64,000 bases of DNA. Source: Symsagittifera roscoffensis. Taxonomy: Eukaryota > Xenacoelomorpha > Acoela > Convolutidae. Below, piece after piece: positions 12,498-24,239 of the stretch. Each line of letters starts with the position of its first letter. Position 1 is the stretch's first letter. Under the pieces are notes generated by a model, which saw only the letters and a list, made by a program, of their open reading frames with translations, searched no databases and was not told where the DNA came from. The translations under genes were made by a program, and so were the position numbers. The stretch spans positions 38,142,759 through 38,206,758 of the forward strand of contig NC_087063.1 of NCBI RefSeq assembly GCF_963678635.1, in the 5' to 3' direction.

Positions 12498-13189
12498 TTC
12501 CACCAGCGGATTTAGGGGGGAGGGGGCGCGGACGCTTTCTCCCTTCGGGAATTCGAACCTCTGCCGACCCAAAGGGTCCCCTTTGTACTATTTTGAGATA
12601 TACATTTTTTGGCTGACTGACCTTAAAATGTTTCTAAAGGGGCCTTGGGCGCCAATATATAATAATTTTGAGGGGGGAGCGCGCCCCGAAAAAACGCAAT
12701 TTTTTATCCAAAAAGTGCATCAAAACGCCTTTTTGGCCTATTTTTTTTTAAAACTTTGCATGCGGCGCAGAAGTTTTGGTCAAAATGGGGTTTAAATAGT
12801 AATTTGGGGGAGCTCAGAAAATGCCTACTTCCTGTTTTATCCCCCTGCTCGCTTCCTATTTTATCGAAAGCGCCTGGATACCATAAACTAATCCTTATCT
12901 CGACACTTGAGGGCATGGGTGGATTTTTCTTTGGGTGGGTGGTATGGGGGAGCGGAGTGGGGGCGGGTAGTAGGGGGCGGGGTACCGTCGGGTCTGGTGT
13001 GATGGGGGTATGGGGGTTGGACTCCTTGCTCATTAGGGATTCGACCCCTCACCATTCAAAGGGTCACCCCATTTGGTCTTTTTTATGACGTGAATTTTTG
13101 ACAGATTAGGGTTTTTATCGAGAATTGCTCAGACTTATACTACATGGTTTCATTTTGATTTGCTGGCCATACTAATTTTCATACAGGGC
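12498..13189. repeat. Tandem repeat unit 5, truncated (about 690 bp)
   Basis: The fifth unit starts as the others do and stops after ATTTTCATACAGGGCT, where unrelated sequence begins with TGTTCGAAAAAAAAAAA. This is the end of the array. The breakpoint is close to the point where unit 4 is deleted, so this position may be a preferred break or an element end. Confidence 0.85.
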
Positions 13190-13463
13190 TTGTTCGAAAA
13201 AAAAAAATTATTCAAATTGCTCAATCTGGGAATTTTCGCTGAACATTTTTGTACTAAACAACTACGCTTCGAAAATTGAGAAAAGCGTTGATGGTGAAAT
13301 TTCTAAACAGCCATTGAGATAAATTGGGTTTCTAGAAAACGAAACTCAACTTTAAGATTTAAATGGGAAAATCAGTCGGAAAGTAATGTGCTCAAATAAA
13401 CTACGTGAACAAAGAAGGTTAAATTAGTTTTTGGATGGATTATGTTAGTTTTTGCAGTTATAC
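13190..13463. other. Unique AT-rich spacer
   Basis: Sequence between the end of the tandem array and the Ig exon. No gene, repeat or RNA is recognised. If the minus-strand gene is real, this is the start of the intron following the 13,464-13,606 exon. Confidence 0.5.
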
Positions 13464-13606
13464 CTCTCCAGTGTAGATGGGTAGTGAGTTGAGAGTCCAT
13501 GAGAACTTGTGGGGGTGTGGCTGTGCCTCCAAAACCACACATTTCACACTGAACTGTTCCGTTTCGGTCACGACCCTGCTCGCTATAGGCACCAAGCTGG
13601 CCTTGT
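13464..13606 (-). CDS. Exon of an Ig-superfamily gene (first half of an Ig domain)
   Basis: A 143-nt minus-strand exon. It reads from an acceptor (TATATTTAG before 13606) to a donor (GAGAG then GTATAA after 13464). The translation starts in phase 1 and ends in phase 0. It holds an Ig-type B strand with its Cys (EQFSVKC) and, 14 residues later, the C-strand Trp (HKFSWTLN), the two core residues of the first half of an Ig fold. The Cys-Trp spacing is typical. The start joins in phase with the donor of the 52,687-52,855 exon, creating a Tyr codon. The second half of this domain must lie outside the window or in lost sequence; nothing in 1-13,463 fits. The protein is probably a cell-surface receptor or adhesion molecule (nephrin-, kirrel- or sidestep-like are options). 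The donor GTATAA is not ideal. Confidence 0.62.
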
Positions 13607-13800
13607 CTAAATATAGCAACACAGTCCATTGAGGATAACAGTATGTTGTAGTTGCTCAAATAAATTAATCTAAATAACTGTTTTGGTACGGCCTGACCTT
13701 GAGTATGTACACTCCAAAGGTAAGAACTGACGTAATTGATTGTTAGTTTTTATGGAACAACATTCAATACGACAGCCCTAATTCTTTTTCTTTTTATTCT

Positions 13801-13994
13801 AGTTTAGTTTAGACTAGCATTTTAGGGGTACATACTTTAATTTTTTATTATGGCACAGTCTGCGGAGGATTTGAGGGTCGATTTTGTGGTTTTGCCAGAA
13901 TGGAGGTACTCCCTTCATGTCTTATTTGTGATTTGACTGTGCCATAATAAAAAATTAAAGTATGTACCCCTAAAATGCTAGTCTAAACTAAACT
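13801..13994. mobile_element. Fold-back element, perfect 60 bp terminal inverted repeats
   Basis: Bases 13801-13860 and 13935-13994 are exact reverse complements over 60 bp, beginning AGTTTAGTTTAGACTAGC and separated by 74 bp of unrelated spacer. Identity stops abruptly at both the outer and inner edges. There is no coding potential. I see no target-site duplication in the flanks. A 194 bp element of this form is a typical MITE or fold-back transposon, and perfect arms imply recent insertion or arm homogenisation. Confidence 0.8.
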
Positions 13995-15066
13995 TAAACA
14001 TCCAACGTAATTTTAACGTAAAAAAAGAACCTACATAACTGTCGAACAAAAAATTTCGTACATGAAATATGGAGATAGACTCCCAAAAGGCTACCTAACA
14101 GTTTGTCCAGGAAAGGGCGCACATTGTGCATAATGTAACTATTAGGAGCACTTTACGAAGAACATTAAATCGAAAAAAAAATGAAAACTGTCCATACTTC
14201 TAAGCCTGTAGAAAAAAAACCCGTTTTTTTTTCTACTGAATACTCCAAAATATTAACTTTCTAGGTACTCCCGTTTTTTGTGGCGTTTCTAACGCCCGGA
14301 CTGAAGCTGGCCTAAGAGTCAACGAGTATCATTCAGTTCTAAACGTGCGAATATTATAAATTACAAAGGTATAGAACTGCGAAAACATTTTTAAAAACGG
14401 AATATGAAGGTAGAACCTATTGAACAGGTTCACCCACTTTAAATCAGCGAGCCCCGCAAGCTTTTTGAAGAAAACTTTGAGACCTGCATCTCAAAGTTGA
14501 TTTTTTTTTCAACGTAGCAGCTAAAATTACGAAAGTATCTGCAGGAGAAGTATGGTTACAAACTCGGATTAGAAGAAGGCATGTAGTCAATTTTTACACA
14601 GTTTTCTTTTCAGAACAAGTAGGTGAGAAATTTTTTTTTTGCGTTGGCTGTAAAACTATCTCTGCGGTCATTTCGACAACAATGTCTCCATTGAGCTGTC
14701 TTCTTAGTTAAAACACAATTGTTTTTTCTGCTAACGCTAAATGAAATCTGATTCAATCTCGAGTTCCTCGAACTTTCTCTCATCACAAAAATTATGGAAA
14801 AGTTTGTATTTTAACTCCTTTATTCTGAGCTTTGCATACTGAAGAACGAAAAAAACCAAAACATTTGACTCTTTGTAATCAAAATTTGGTTTCAACAGTT
14901 GTACCCTGTTTGAATATCTTTTCACAAAATTTTAAATTTGTTGAGGGTTTTTAGGATTTACTGAGCAAATCGACAAATTCCTGAAAATTGAAACCCAAAT
15001 CCTCATACAAACAATTAGAGGGAACGATCATATTGTCAATTTCAAAAATAAAGCTACCCGGGTCGA
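13995..15066. other. AT-rich non-coding stretch
   Basis: About 1.07 kb with several poly-T and poly-A runs. A 62-codon minus-strand frame (14737-14925) has no supporting feature. No gene or clear repeat is seen. Confidence 0.5.
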
Positions 15067-15311
15067 GATACCGCTCAAAAACCGCTCAAGATTTGAGCGG
15101 TTTGAGCGGTTTTCCAGCAAGATTTGAGCGGTTTGAGCGGTTTGGGCGGTTTGGGCGGTTTTTTTTGGAAAAACCGCTCAAACCGCTCAAATTTTGCTTA
15201 AAAAACCGCTCAAAAACCGCTCAAAAACCGCTCATTTCTTGCGGTGATTTTTGAACGGTTTTCAAGCAAGATTTGAGCGGTTTTTGAGCGGTTTTTGAGC
15301 GGTCTTCCCGG
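15067..15311. repeat. GAGCGGTTT short-motif array in alternating orientation
   Basis: About twenty copies of a nonamer close to GAGCGGTTT, spaced by T or A runs, in blocks that switch strand: minus, plus, minus, plus. The blocks at about 15088-15165 and 15170-15235 are inverted relative to each other and could form a long hairpin. The array is bounded by similar direct boxes, CCCGGGTCGAGATACC at about 15057 and CCCGGTTCGAGGTCCC at about 15307. The second contains GGTTCGAG, resembling an RNA polymerase III B box. It lies next to an assembly gap, as expected for sequence that is hard to assemble. Confidence 0.75.
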
Positions 15312-15405
15312 TTCGAGGTCCCAGACTCAACGTTTCTCTTCTCTGCAAAACTCGAACGAACACGTTCATCCAGGGGCGACCAATATGTAGTAATTTTCCA
15401 AAAAG

Positions 15406-15605
15406 NNNNNNNNNNNNNNNNNNNNNNNNNNNNNNNNNNNNNNNNNNNNNNNNNNNNNNNNNNNNNNNNNNNNNNNNNNNNNNNNNNNNNNNNNNNNNNN
15501 NNNNNNNNNNNNNNNNNNNNNNNNNNNNNNNNNNNNNNNNNNNNNNNNNNNNNNNNNNNNNNNNNNNNNNNNNNNNNNNNNNNNNNNNNNNNNNNNNNNN
15601 NNNNN
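15406..15605. other. Assembly gap of 200 N
   Basis: Exactly 200 unknown bases, likely a scaffolding placeholder of unknown true length. Reading frames across it are artefacts. Confidence 0.99.
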
Positions 15606-18600
15606 GTCTCTTTCTGTATTCCAATTTATTTCTGGAAAAATTTTTCCCGCTTCAAAAAATAATCTTACGTTCTCAGTCAGTTTTTCAAGATACTTTTTGA
15701 GCGCCAAGGTGCTCGCGTCAGTCTCAGGGGTTTTCATGGCTGAAATGGATGTTTCAAGTTAAGTTTGGCTTATTGTTGAGATCATGAGAATGGAGTTCAC
15801 ATAAAAATTGCCAGACGCAAATCTCCATTGAAGAAAATCAACTGTGAATAAAAAAAATGATTGAACAAGGAGCTGCTGATGAATTTAGAGAAGGGAACAG
15901 TTGAGGAAAAATGTGATTTGTCTGGGGCTGCTTTCTACTTAAAGGATGTGGCGGTATTTATCAGAAACTTGAAAAATAACTTATTTTGTTTGCGATTGTA
16001 CAAAAGCAGCGTCTAAGTATGTGGTGATGAGCTTACATAGATTAAGTGGTCTAAAAATTTTGGTCATAAGTGCAGAAAAAGCTGCTGTTAACAAGGAAAT
16101 TCCATAAAAAAGTCTGTTGAAATAGTTTTGTTGGTTTGCAATTACAATTTGTGTTAGGGCAGCTGGATTTTTTCATCTAGAGGCATTTGATTTCATGCGC
16201 TGTTCGTGTCAGCTGTTCGTGTTGTATTTTCCGTTGATCTTTCTAAAAATATCTTGTTTTTTTTCTATTGGCCTGTTGCTTTATGATTCATCTATGACCG
16301 ACTTCGAAAATCTTGCGTCGATGACTACTTTCAAAGATTCTCTTTTTGCTAACACGATAACTGGGTTTATAAGGGTATTTCAGTTTGGTTGAAAAAACTG
16401 TAATAATTGGGAAGATAATTTTATTTTTTTTATGTATGTCTATTTCTCCTAACTTTATCATTTGAGTGCAAGGCAACCTTACGTGCGCATTGATTTTCTG
16501 AAAACTACGTTTGGTTTTAGTGGAAGATTTGAATGAAAAACCGATTAGGGAATTTTAATTGTAAGTTTAATAAATGTTCAAATTATTCTTGATTTATTTG
16601 AGAAATTTGGAAATTGAACATAGTGAGAATATTGTTGTTTCGTTGTGTAATTTGAGATTTCAAGAATCGTTTAACAATAATTTACTTCTAAAATAATTTG
16701 TATTTTGCTTTGGTTTTTTAATAATAATATTTAAAGATGATTCTTCATTTAGCATGGTAGATTGACAAATGTGTAATAGTCTTAAGTTAGTTTTTATTCT
16801 ATATGCCTTTTCTGGGAGTGGATGTAATGCTGTGTTTGTTTCGCAATATCCAAAGAGTGCTCAGGGAAGTTTTATTTTGTTATGACGAGTTGTTATTCGA
16901 AAATATCTGTGTTTGTGTCTTTTGCATATTTAATTCATGATATTTTTACTCGAAATTGTTTGTGGATTGATCTAAGTTCGAGGTAGCACATCTGTATTTT
17001 TTCCGTATTTAGATTTTTGTTGTTTTGATAGAGTTGAGAGGAATTTGGAAGTCATATGCACAACCTGTTATTGATTTTGGAATGTTTTTTGCTGGTTATT
17101 TATGTGATAAAATTTTTTAAAAGATTGGAGATTTTTTTGTGTAATCTCCTGAAGAATGTTTCTGAAGTATTACTTTTTTTTAAAATTTATCCTATATATA
17201 AAATTTCCTTTTCAGTATATTAATTGTTGGTATATATCCCGTGATAAACGGTATGCCTGTTTTTTATATGCATGATGTCTGTGATATGGTATTATTATCT
17301 TGAAGAGTTCCACTAGAGATTTTTTTCTCGGTGGTTGTGGTCGTTTCGAGGTATAATTGAATTTTTACACAGTTTTGCTAACTTCTATCTTTTGATACAG
17401 CTAATTTACTTAATGTAACTTAGTGTATGATGTTTGGATTTAGTAATTGAAATTCATTCCGTTTATTTATGATTTTGATTTTTGTTTCTGCGCCTGAGTC
17501 GGCTGAAAAACCTATTTCAATGTCTCGAGGTTGAAAATTTCAATTTTTTGGATTTATTAAACATAATGGTATTGTCCAAACTTTCTCTTTGATTGTGGCG
17601 TTTAGTTAATTGCATTGTGATATACATGAATCGTAATTTCATCACTTTCAATGAATTTGGGTCAGGGTTTGTTTCAGTTGTAGATTGTTCTTAGTTGATT
17701 TGTGGTTGATGTTTTGGTGTACTACTTTCATGACTTTGATACTGTCTATTTGAGTTTTTGAATTGTTTCGATGTGATGATTTAGAAAAAATTCTTGATGA
17801 TCTGTTCTCATATCAACTGTTTCTACTAATATATATTTTAGAGTTTCTTGCGATTTTACTTACCATGTCTACTAGTTTAATGATTGCTTGCAAACATTTT
17901 GGAAAGGTCAGTTGAATAGACTCTACCACGATTGCGCGAAAAATTTCTGAAATGGTCCTTAGTGTAAGTTTCCGTTGCAATGGTCGGAATATGATGGATC
18001 CCTATTTTGAATAGAAAAATTAGTTGTGATCGAATTTGATCTCGAGTAACTTTTTCATGTCTTTACTATTGTGGCTATTAAAACGGCAACTTCTATTTTG
18101 TGTTTTATAATGAGATTTGATTCTATATGGCGAACTTCCTCAAAAAATTTAGTATATGGAGTTTTTGATCTGTTGTTATTGTAGTTAGTCTGAAATGGCC
18201 TTTCTGAAATATTTTAAAATTAATATGCCTATTTGGAAGAAGTTGATCTTTCTTCATATGTCGATGAAAAAATTTTCTAAGGTCTGCGTGCTTTGATGGT
18301 TATTTTGATTGACTTGTTGTTTTCGTCTGCATTCGACGATGTTGTGTATGTTTCTTCTACAAAATCTACAACCATTTGCTAACTTAAGGACCTCCTTTAA
18401 AATTAAGATTGTTTTCATGTGCACTAGGTAATTATGTCTTTTTTTCTGCAAACTCTCTATTCGAGTGTTGTGATTCGTTTATGAGGTAAATTTTTTAATG
18501 TTAGAAACCAAATGCACTTTAAAGTTTTCTGTTTTTGCCCTATTTCAATGTGATTTCGATTAATCTAATTTGTCTACCAATTTTCTTTTTTCGATGAGCG

Positions 18601-18640
18601 GTAGTTTTTACACGTTCTGGACTTATCTTTGAAAGCAAGT
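15606..18640. other. T-rich stretch without a recognisable gene
   Basis: About 3 kb of T-rich sequence. Short frames such as 16195-16392 (+), 16288-16476 (-) and 18254-18451 (-) have no motif that I can support. Because a decayed polymerase gene reads leftward from 21,450, some of this may be its 3' remainder, but I see no conserved box to prove it. Confidence 0.4.
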
Positions 18641-18645
18641 TCGCA

Positions 18646-18842
18646 GTAACGGCGTAAGCAGTCTTCAACTGATTATTCAGGGACTGTTCCTGTGAAAACC
18701 TTTAGCCGTTTGTTTGATGTGGTGGATAAGGTATGGTGTTGAGAGTTTTCCGTAACGGCGTACGTATTCTTCAACTGAGTATTCAGGGACTGTTCCTGTG
18801 AAAACCATCAGCGGTTTGTTTGATGTGGTGGACGAAGTGTGG
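18646..18842. repeat. Direct duplication of about 90 bp
   Basis: GTAACGGCGTA, then CTTCAACTGA, ATTCAGGGACTGTTCC and GTTTGTTTGATGTGGTGGA appear in the same order at 18646-18735 and again at 18751-18842, about 105 bp apart. It lies at the downstream end of the polymerase relic and has a few substitutions. Confidence 0.75.
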
Positions 18843-21450
18843 TTTCCTTGTATTTTGGAGTAATTCTACTGCATTAGGTTTTTGAATAAATTTTTTAGGT
18901 GGGTTTACGTTGTTGTAAACCATATGGTAATGATATTTGGTAGAATGATAGACTTGGTAGAATGATAAACTTGACATGGCACCGTTCTAGGCCCCAGACA
19001 TGATCTGTTTTGTTTGCCAAAATTGGGTCTTTGTCAAAATTGAAACAAAGTTTTTTTTCTAGATTGTTCAATGAGTTCTAAATTATGTTGATAATTTTTT
19101 ACTACAAACCATGCTATGCAAGTATTCTTTGTAGATCCACTTTTATATCATCATCAGTTAGGCTTGGTTAAGCTTCTTGACGAGGGCAAAAATGGAAAAA
19201 ACAACCCATTGCTACACAAACGGTCTGACATTGATTGCAGTAACCATCAACACTGAAGCAATCAATTTTTTATTGTGTTCCTGTAATGTAGTAACTCTCA
19301 GTTTTGACTTGAGGTCTGGTTGCTCAAAAATATGACATGACCATACTTTCAAACTTTCGATCTCGATTTTGACTCTCCTTGTAGTTGTTCTTTGTAGTCC
19401 CATCTCGTATACAAGCTTGTGGGCACATCCTGACCAATGTAAAAAGGATAAAACTGGTTGGCATCAATACCAATGATTGATTTACACACTGTTTATGATT
19501 TCAAATAAACGTTTCGTTTATTTTCGTTGTGAAAACAATTGAGGGAAAACCGGTCAAATCTTCCCTTATTTTTTAAGCAAGTCACTATCACTCGAAAAGA
19601 ATGGGTAAAACTTGTAGTCAGTTGACTTGTGTAGACAGATATTAGCTTAGTTCGTTAGTGTGCAGCCGAGCTTTAACATGTATATCCCTTTGTCCTGATA
19701 AAAGTCAATTGTTTTCTGCATAGCTTCAAGGGTAGGAACAACATCTTTGTTGTTTATACTACTGTAGAAAATCTCGAAGTGTTGACATCTGTTCCTGCCC
19801 AGATGGACTTCAAGTAGTTGTAGTTTTCTAATCCCATAGTTGGTTTGGTGTTAAGCCGAAATTTTCAAGGCTTGATCTTTAGTTAACCCAGTATTGAGAA
19901 GCTTCTCAAAATTGTCATATTTTTATCGAGAGGGTTGCTGTTCTTCAGTTTGCTGTAGAAGTCATCATACGGGGGTTGTTGTTGTTCATCGGGAGGGTTG
20001 TTGTAGGGAGTATCAAACCAATCGTATGGCTATAAACTTTCATCTCACTGGCTTTGTAAGCTTTTGTAAAATAGTCTAAAGTATTAGCTCCACCTAAAAC
20101 CTCCATAACGTTCAGAAGCTGAACGTCTCCAATTTTGAAGAAAACAAAAACGTTTGCTTTCTTGATAACTGAGGGTTCAATTTCTTTTCGTTAATAAGGT
20201 AGGGAATGAGGTATGATTTAGTGAGGTTTATATCTTAGAGTTAAGTTTTGGTAGATTAATGGTCATCTCTCTAGATGTTGCATCAAATCAGTCAATTGAT
20301 TTTTTTGAGTCCTGAGAAAGTGAGTGGATGCGTCTGTATCTTCCTCATTCTCAATACATTCGCCTTCGTACTCTCCTGCTTCACTTTTAATGAAATTGCT
20401 TCGTTCATTAAAGATGCTAAAAACTGTGTGGAGCTGTTTTTCGATGTTATTTCCAGTTTCCTGAAATTTTGGTTGCATCTCGCTTTTTTTCCGCCAACAA
20501 CCCCAAGTTTGAGCACAAGGTCAATAATGAGGGATTGTGGATCTTTATCACACAAAATTATGTGTTTGCCAAGCAAATTGGATGAGAATGATACTGATAT
20601 GGTTCATGTTTTCCAATCCAAGTTAGATTTTTGGTTGTTTATAGTTCTTCGAATGGCACGCAAATTCATTCAAATTCAAAAATGACAACATTTTTGTACG
20701 AATTTTTTTCTTTTTTATATCACTATTGAAGCCATCCAACTTTTCAAACAAAGTTTTTTGTAGAGTGTAAACATTTTTGGGGCAAAAGAATTTGATTTGA
20801 TTTTTGCATCGTGAAAGATGATCGTGAAAATGATCTGCCTTGTGGATAAAGGTATTGCAAGTTGGGCATCGACAGCATTTGATGAAATTGTCGAGATTAT
20901 GAACTTAAACCATGTGATTGCTATATCGTAGAGATTTTTTGCTTTTTCGTTTTTAACGAAACTTCTACGAGCTAATTCTCCAATAAAATCTCCATCTTGC
21001 TTGTCGATATTTAGGATAAAGAGGTTTTTCTGTATACATCTTCAACTATTGGCAGATTATCCATCAAAACTCCAAGGAACTGTTTTTGATCACATTCTAA
21101 TTTTGCAAGATAATCAATTAACTCTTGGAGGTGAATGTTTCAAAATTGGTTATTCCATGCAAATAAACTGGAGCGCTCGAAACAAACACAAATTGTCATT
21201 TTATGGTTGTTTTGTCTTCTGATCCGAAACCAAACAATTAACAGGGTTAATCCTCAGATTTGGTTCAGTAATCACTGAATCTGGACATCCCATTTGTACG
21301 TTTTTGAGTGAGGCGCCAAAAATGGTCACATTTGTGGTCAACTTCAATCGCCATTTTGTATTTTGTCTCTCTTGTGTAAAAACTTCAACGATATCTTGCT
21401 TATTGACTTTGTTCTGTATAGTCATCAAGTCTGCTGTAGTACAAAGCAGC
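18780..21450 (-). pseudogene. Polinton/Maverick-type DNA polymerase B, decayed
   Basis: Minus-strand fragments in several frames give, in order, pieces I associate with the family-B polymerase of Polinton-like elements: an N-terminal part with DNLCLFRAL (about 21,190), a Cys/His cluster CCRCPTCNTFIH plus HDHLSRC (about 20,870-20,800), an acidic linker ending near HFLRTQKNQLTDL (20,290-20,330), a segment with VMEVLGGANTLDYF (about 20,050-20,095), and a stretch with EQPDLKSKL inside 19,212-19,403. Stops and frameshifts separate the pieces, so no product can be made. Family assignment is from remembered pattern, not a search. In such elements this enzyme copies the element by protein-primed synthesis. 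A second, shorter relic lies at 53,690-54,800. Confidence 0.5.
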
Positions 21451-23370
21451 ATAAACTTGTCTAAGAGTGTGTTAATTTCATGAGCTTAGAAATAACGATA
21501 AATGTCGGTTTCTATTTTACGTAACACAAATTCCAAAGCAATATTGATTTTTGCTGCACAATCAAGTTTTTCAAAAACTTGATCCAGTTTTTCCTTTACT
21601 AGATTAGAATCTAGTGTTCAAAGTTGAATATCTTGTTGCGTCCACTTTCCAGCTCAGTATCTGTTAAAATGTGTTGACGGGCATTCAATTCATCTCGTAG
21701 CTGATCACTATCGTCCTCGTTTTCCAAGATTTTTCTTTTCAAATCAGCAACATAATCACTATTTTTATCTCGCTCTCAACAGTGACTTTTCTGGCGATGT
21801 TGTTGAAACGAATCATATTATTCGAATTTTTTCACGAACGATACACACTTTGTTGACTTTGGGTTGAATGTACGTGCTTCTTGCTCATACGTAAATTCAT
21901 TTCTTGCTGGTTGTAAAAACAATAATTACAATCTGGACAGAAATAACTCCTCGCACGCAAATCTTGCGTTATCGAGCAGCTTTGGCTCTCCTGTACTGTT
22001 TGACACAGTTCTCACATTTCACTTCCTCATTCCTGTTGAGTGCTGGCCTCTGAAAAAAGTGGAGGTTTAGCATGAATCAAAGTTTTAAGAAAACATGGTA
22101 CTTACAAAATTGTGAGATTTGAAATGTTCCAAAAAAGTCATTAGATTACCTTTACTTACTTTTAACCGTTGAAAATTTTTGAAAAAATGTTTTCAAGTTA
22201 TTATACAAAGTATAAAGCGATTGCTTTCAACGTAAAAGAAAGTCAGAAAAAAATGAAACTATTTAATGTTACTTAGTGAAAATCCACCAATAAGATTTGA
22301 GCTTTTTTAGTAACAATGTTTGTTGGAAATCAAGAAATCAGAATCCAGCATTTTCTAAAAGTAAACATTTTATTATTTTTCGGAAACTTTATTCATTATT
22401 TGAAAAATGTCTATCAAAAAACAAGTGAGCTTCCTAGAGTTACTTAACAAAAAAAAGGCCAATTGATTTCTTATTGATAAAAAAGATGTTGACTATTACT
22501 TTTTTCTTAACTTTTGGAAGTTTTCGACTAAATAAAAATCTCTTTGAAGAAATCCACTGAACCAAATAGTTTACTTCTGAACCAAGTATTGAGTACCAAA
22601 GCTTTGAACTTACGGCTGAATAAAACTTGACAAGGAAAGAACCTTTGCTCGTTCTGAAAATAAAATTGATCTAAAACTCGTATGATAAAGTATCAAAAAT
22701 TCTTTTTATCCACTACTCAGCTCCCAAATTTGTTGAAACTCCGCAGCAAAATTCTTTTTCCTTCCGTTTTTCTGAAGAGTTTCAAAAATCAAAATCCTGC
22801 ATGGTCAGGTTTCGAATAAGACTTCCAGAGATTTCTCTTAAAAAATCGTCAACCATAAGCTATTCTCTCAAACTTACTTCAAAGTTAAAGAACTTGACTA
22901 TCTGCTTGAACATCAGCAAATTCTCATTAATTATATAAAAAAATTCAAATAACATGATGATAAAACTTGCAGATATTCTACGAGCAGACAAACTATGGTC
23001 ATTCATTTCTGCCATTTACTTTGTGTATTTTCTAATTTATATAGAAGAATTAAATCCTTAAAACGGAAGCTTTTCTCGGATTGGATAGGACAGTCAGAAC
23101 ACAAATAAAGAATTCTCTGATGGGATACGACAATCAGAGTTTTCATCTTTTTTTTGTAATTGTGAATGTCTACAGAAATCTTAAAATGGAACTTTTTTAC
23201 TGATTGAACACGACTTTAATAAAACTTTTCCATAAAAAGAGCAGAAATTTGATTGAACACGACTACAAACTAAGTAAAGAAAATCAATTATGACTAGTTA
23301 AACCAACAAATTTGAGTTGAAGGTATCCCTCACTCTTAATTCAAATTGATTTTATTTTAAAGTTAACTAC
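21451..23370. other. AT-rich stretch, nothing recognised
   Basis: About 1.9 kb between the polymerase relic and the first small plus-strand gene. Possible minus-strand continuation of the relic is too decayed to support. There are no tRNA, inverted repeat or satellite signals. Confidence 0.4.
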
Positions 23371-23379
23371 CGTCAAATA

Positions 23380-23456
23380 CTTTCTCTCTCAGCTCTAAAT
23401 TTTTTCATTTCAATTTAAGTACTGTCAACTACCTCCTCTCTCAGCTCTAAATCAGT
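23380..23456. promoter_or_regulatory. Duplicated CTCTCTCAGCTCTAAAT box upstream of a small gene
   Basis: CTCTCTCAGCTCTAAAT occurs twice about 57 bp apart, each copy preceded by a GTCAA-ACT-type stretch (CCGTCAAATACT and CTGTCAACTACC). It lies just upstream of the frame at 23,497. It could be a tandemly duplicated promoter or leader element; there is no direct evidence of function. Confidence 0.35.
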
Positions 23457-23496
23457 CATTATTCTTGCTTTTATTCTGAATCTTTTTCTCAACTAA

Positions 23497-23960
23497 GTGA
23501 CCAAAATAATCTTCTCAGTGCAAAAAAAAGAACCTTATACGCTCGGTAGAAATTTCGCCAAATCTAGTACAATCCCAAGTGCGAGAAACACTCTCTTGGG
23601 TATTTTTCGCACAAACGGACATACCAATCCAAGCCTGAAACATGGTGTAAGTGATGCAAAGGTTTTCCAATTACTTGAGGACTATTTGAGGCAAGTACCC
23701 ATCACAGAGAACCAACTTGGAATAATGCAAATGATAGTGAAGGATCCTGAGCATGTGGAAATGAACTACCTCAAGATTCCTGACTCTAGTTTTGTGGCTC
23801 AACCAGTCAACGCTTTGCTCTTTCCTTGGGAGGAAGCACGATCATCCAAAAACCCATCGCAGTAGATGAAGATGAGGGGTTCTCTGAAACAATTACGCCC
23901 TCAGCAGCACAACAACCACTAAAACATCGACCAGCTCCGCGTTCTATAGAGATCCTCTAG
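23497..23960 (+). pseudogene. Small gene of unknown function, one frameshift
   Basis: The frame 23497-23865 (122 codons) has codon use and amino-acid composition of a real protein, with a mixed middle part containing FQLLEDYLRQVPITENQ. No in-frame ATG lies at the start: an in-frame TAA sits immediately before the GTG at 23497. Near 23,815-23,830 the neighbouring frame takes over and continues as a Pro/Gln/Asp-rich tail (PIAVDEDEGFSETITPS) to a TAG at 23958-23960, suggesting a single-base shift. A poly(A) signal follows at 24078. I do not recognise the family. Being between Polinton-type relics, it may be an accessory gene of that element. Confidence 0.4.
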
Positions 23961-24077
23961 AACTCTCCTGCTACTCGAAAGCTCCATGATTAAAAACTTT
24001 TGTCAATATTTTTTGCTTGTCATTTCTTCCAGCTTTTGTAAATATTATCTTGTTTTGTAATTCCTTGTAACTGTGAG

Positions 24078-24083
24078 AATAAA
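24078..24083 (+). terminator. Poly(A) signal AATAAA
   Basis: Canonical AATAAA about 118 bp after the stop of the frameshifted small gene, in a suitable position to end its transcript. Such hexamers are common by chance in AT-rich DNA. Confidence 0.35.
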
Positions 24084-24239
24084 TAAGTAGTTCAGGGCAA
24101 AACACACCAAATGAGTGAAAACAATTAGAGTAAAGATTAAATCAGCGATACAACACTTGCCCACATATTAACGAACCTTTTTGTGCACCTGTTAGAGAAA
24201 ACACTAAACCATTGCACATAAATACAAATACTTTATCTT

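Noticed and set aside
13372-13659. 95-codon minus-strand frame as a protein-coding ORF
   Set aside because: The frame that matches an Ig domain with a Cys-Trp pair and splice sites is a different one in the same region; the longer frame shows no domain.
15067-15311. CRISPR-like or bacterial iteron array
   Set aside because: The nonamer alternates in orientation with only T/A spacers and lies in animal DNA; no associated genes are present.
15262-15737. Long minus-strand frames across the N-gap
   Set aside because: They consist mostly of unknown residues from the 200 N and short flanks, so they carry no coding evidence.
20275-20685. 136-codon plus-strand frame
   Set aside because: It is the antisense shadow of the acidic and Gln-rich part of the polymerase relic on the minus strand.
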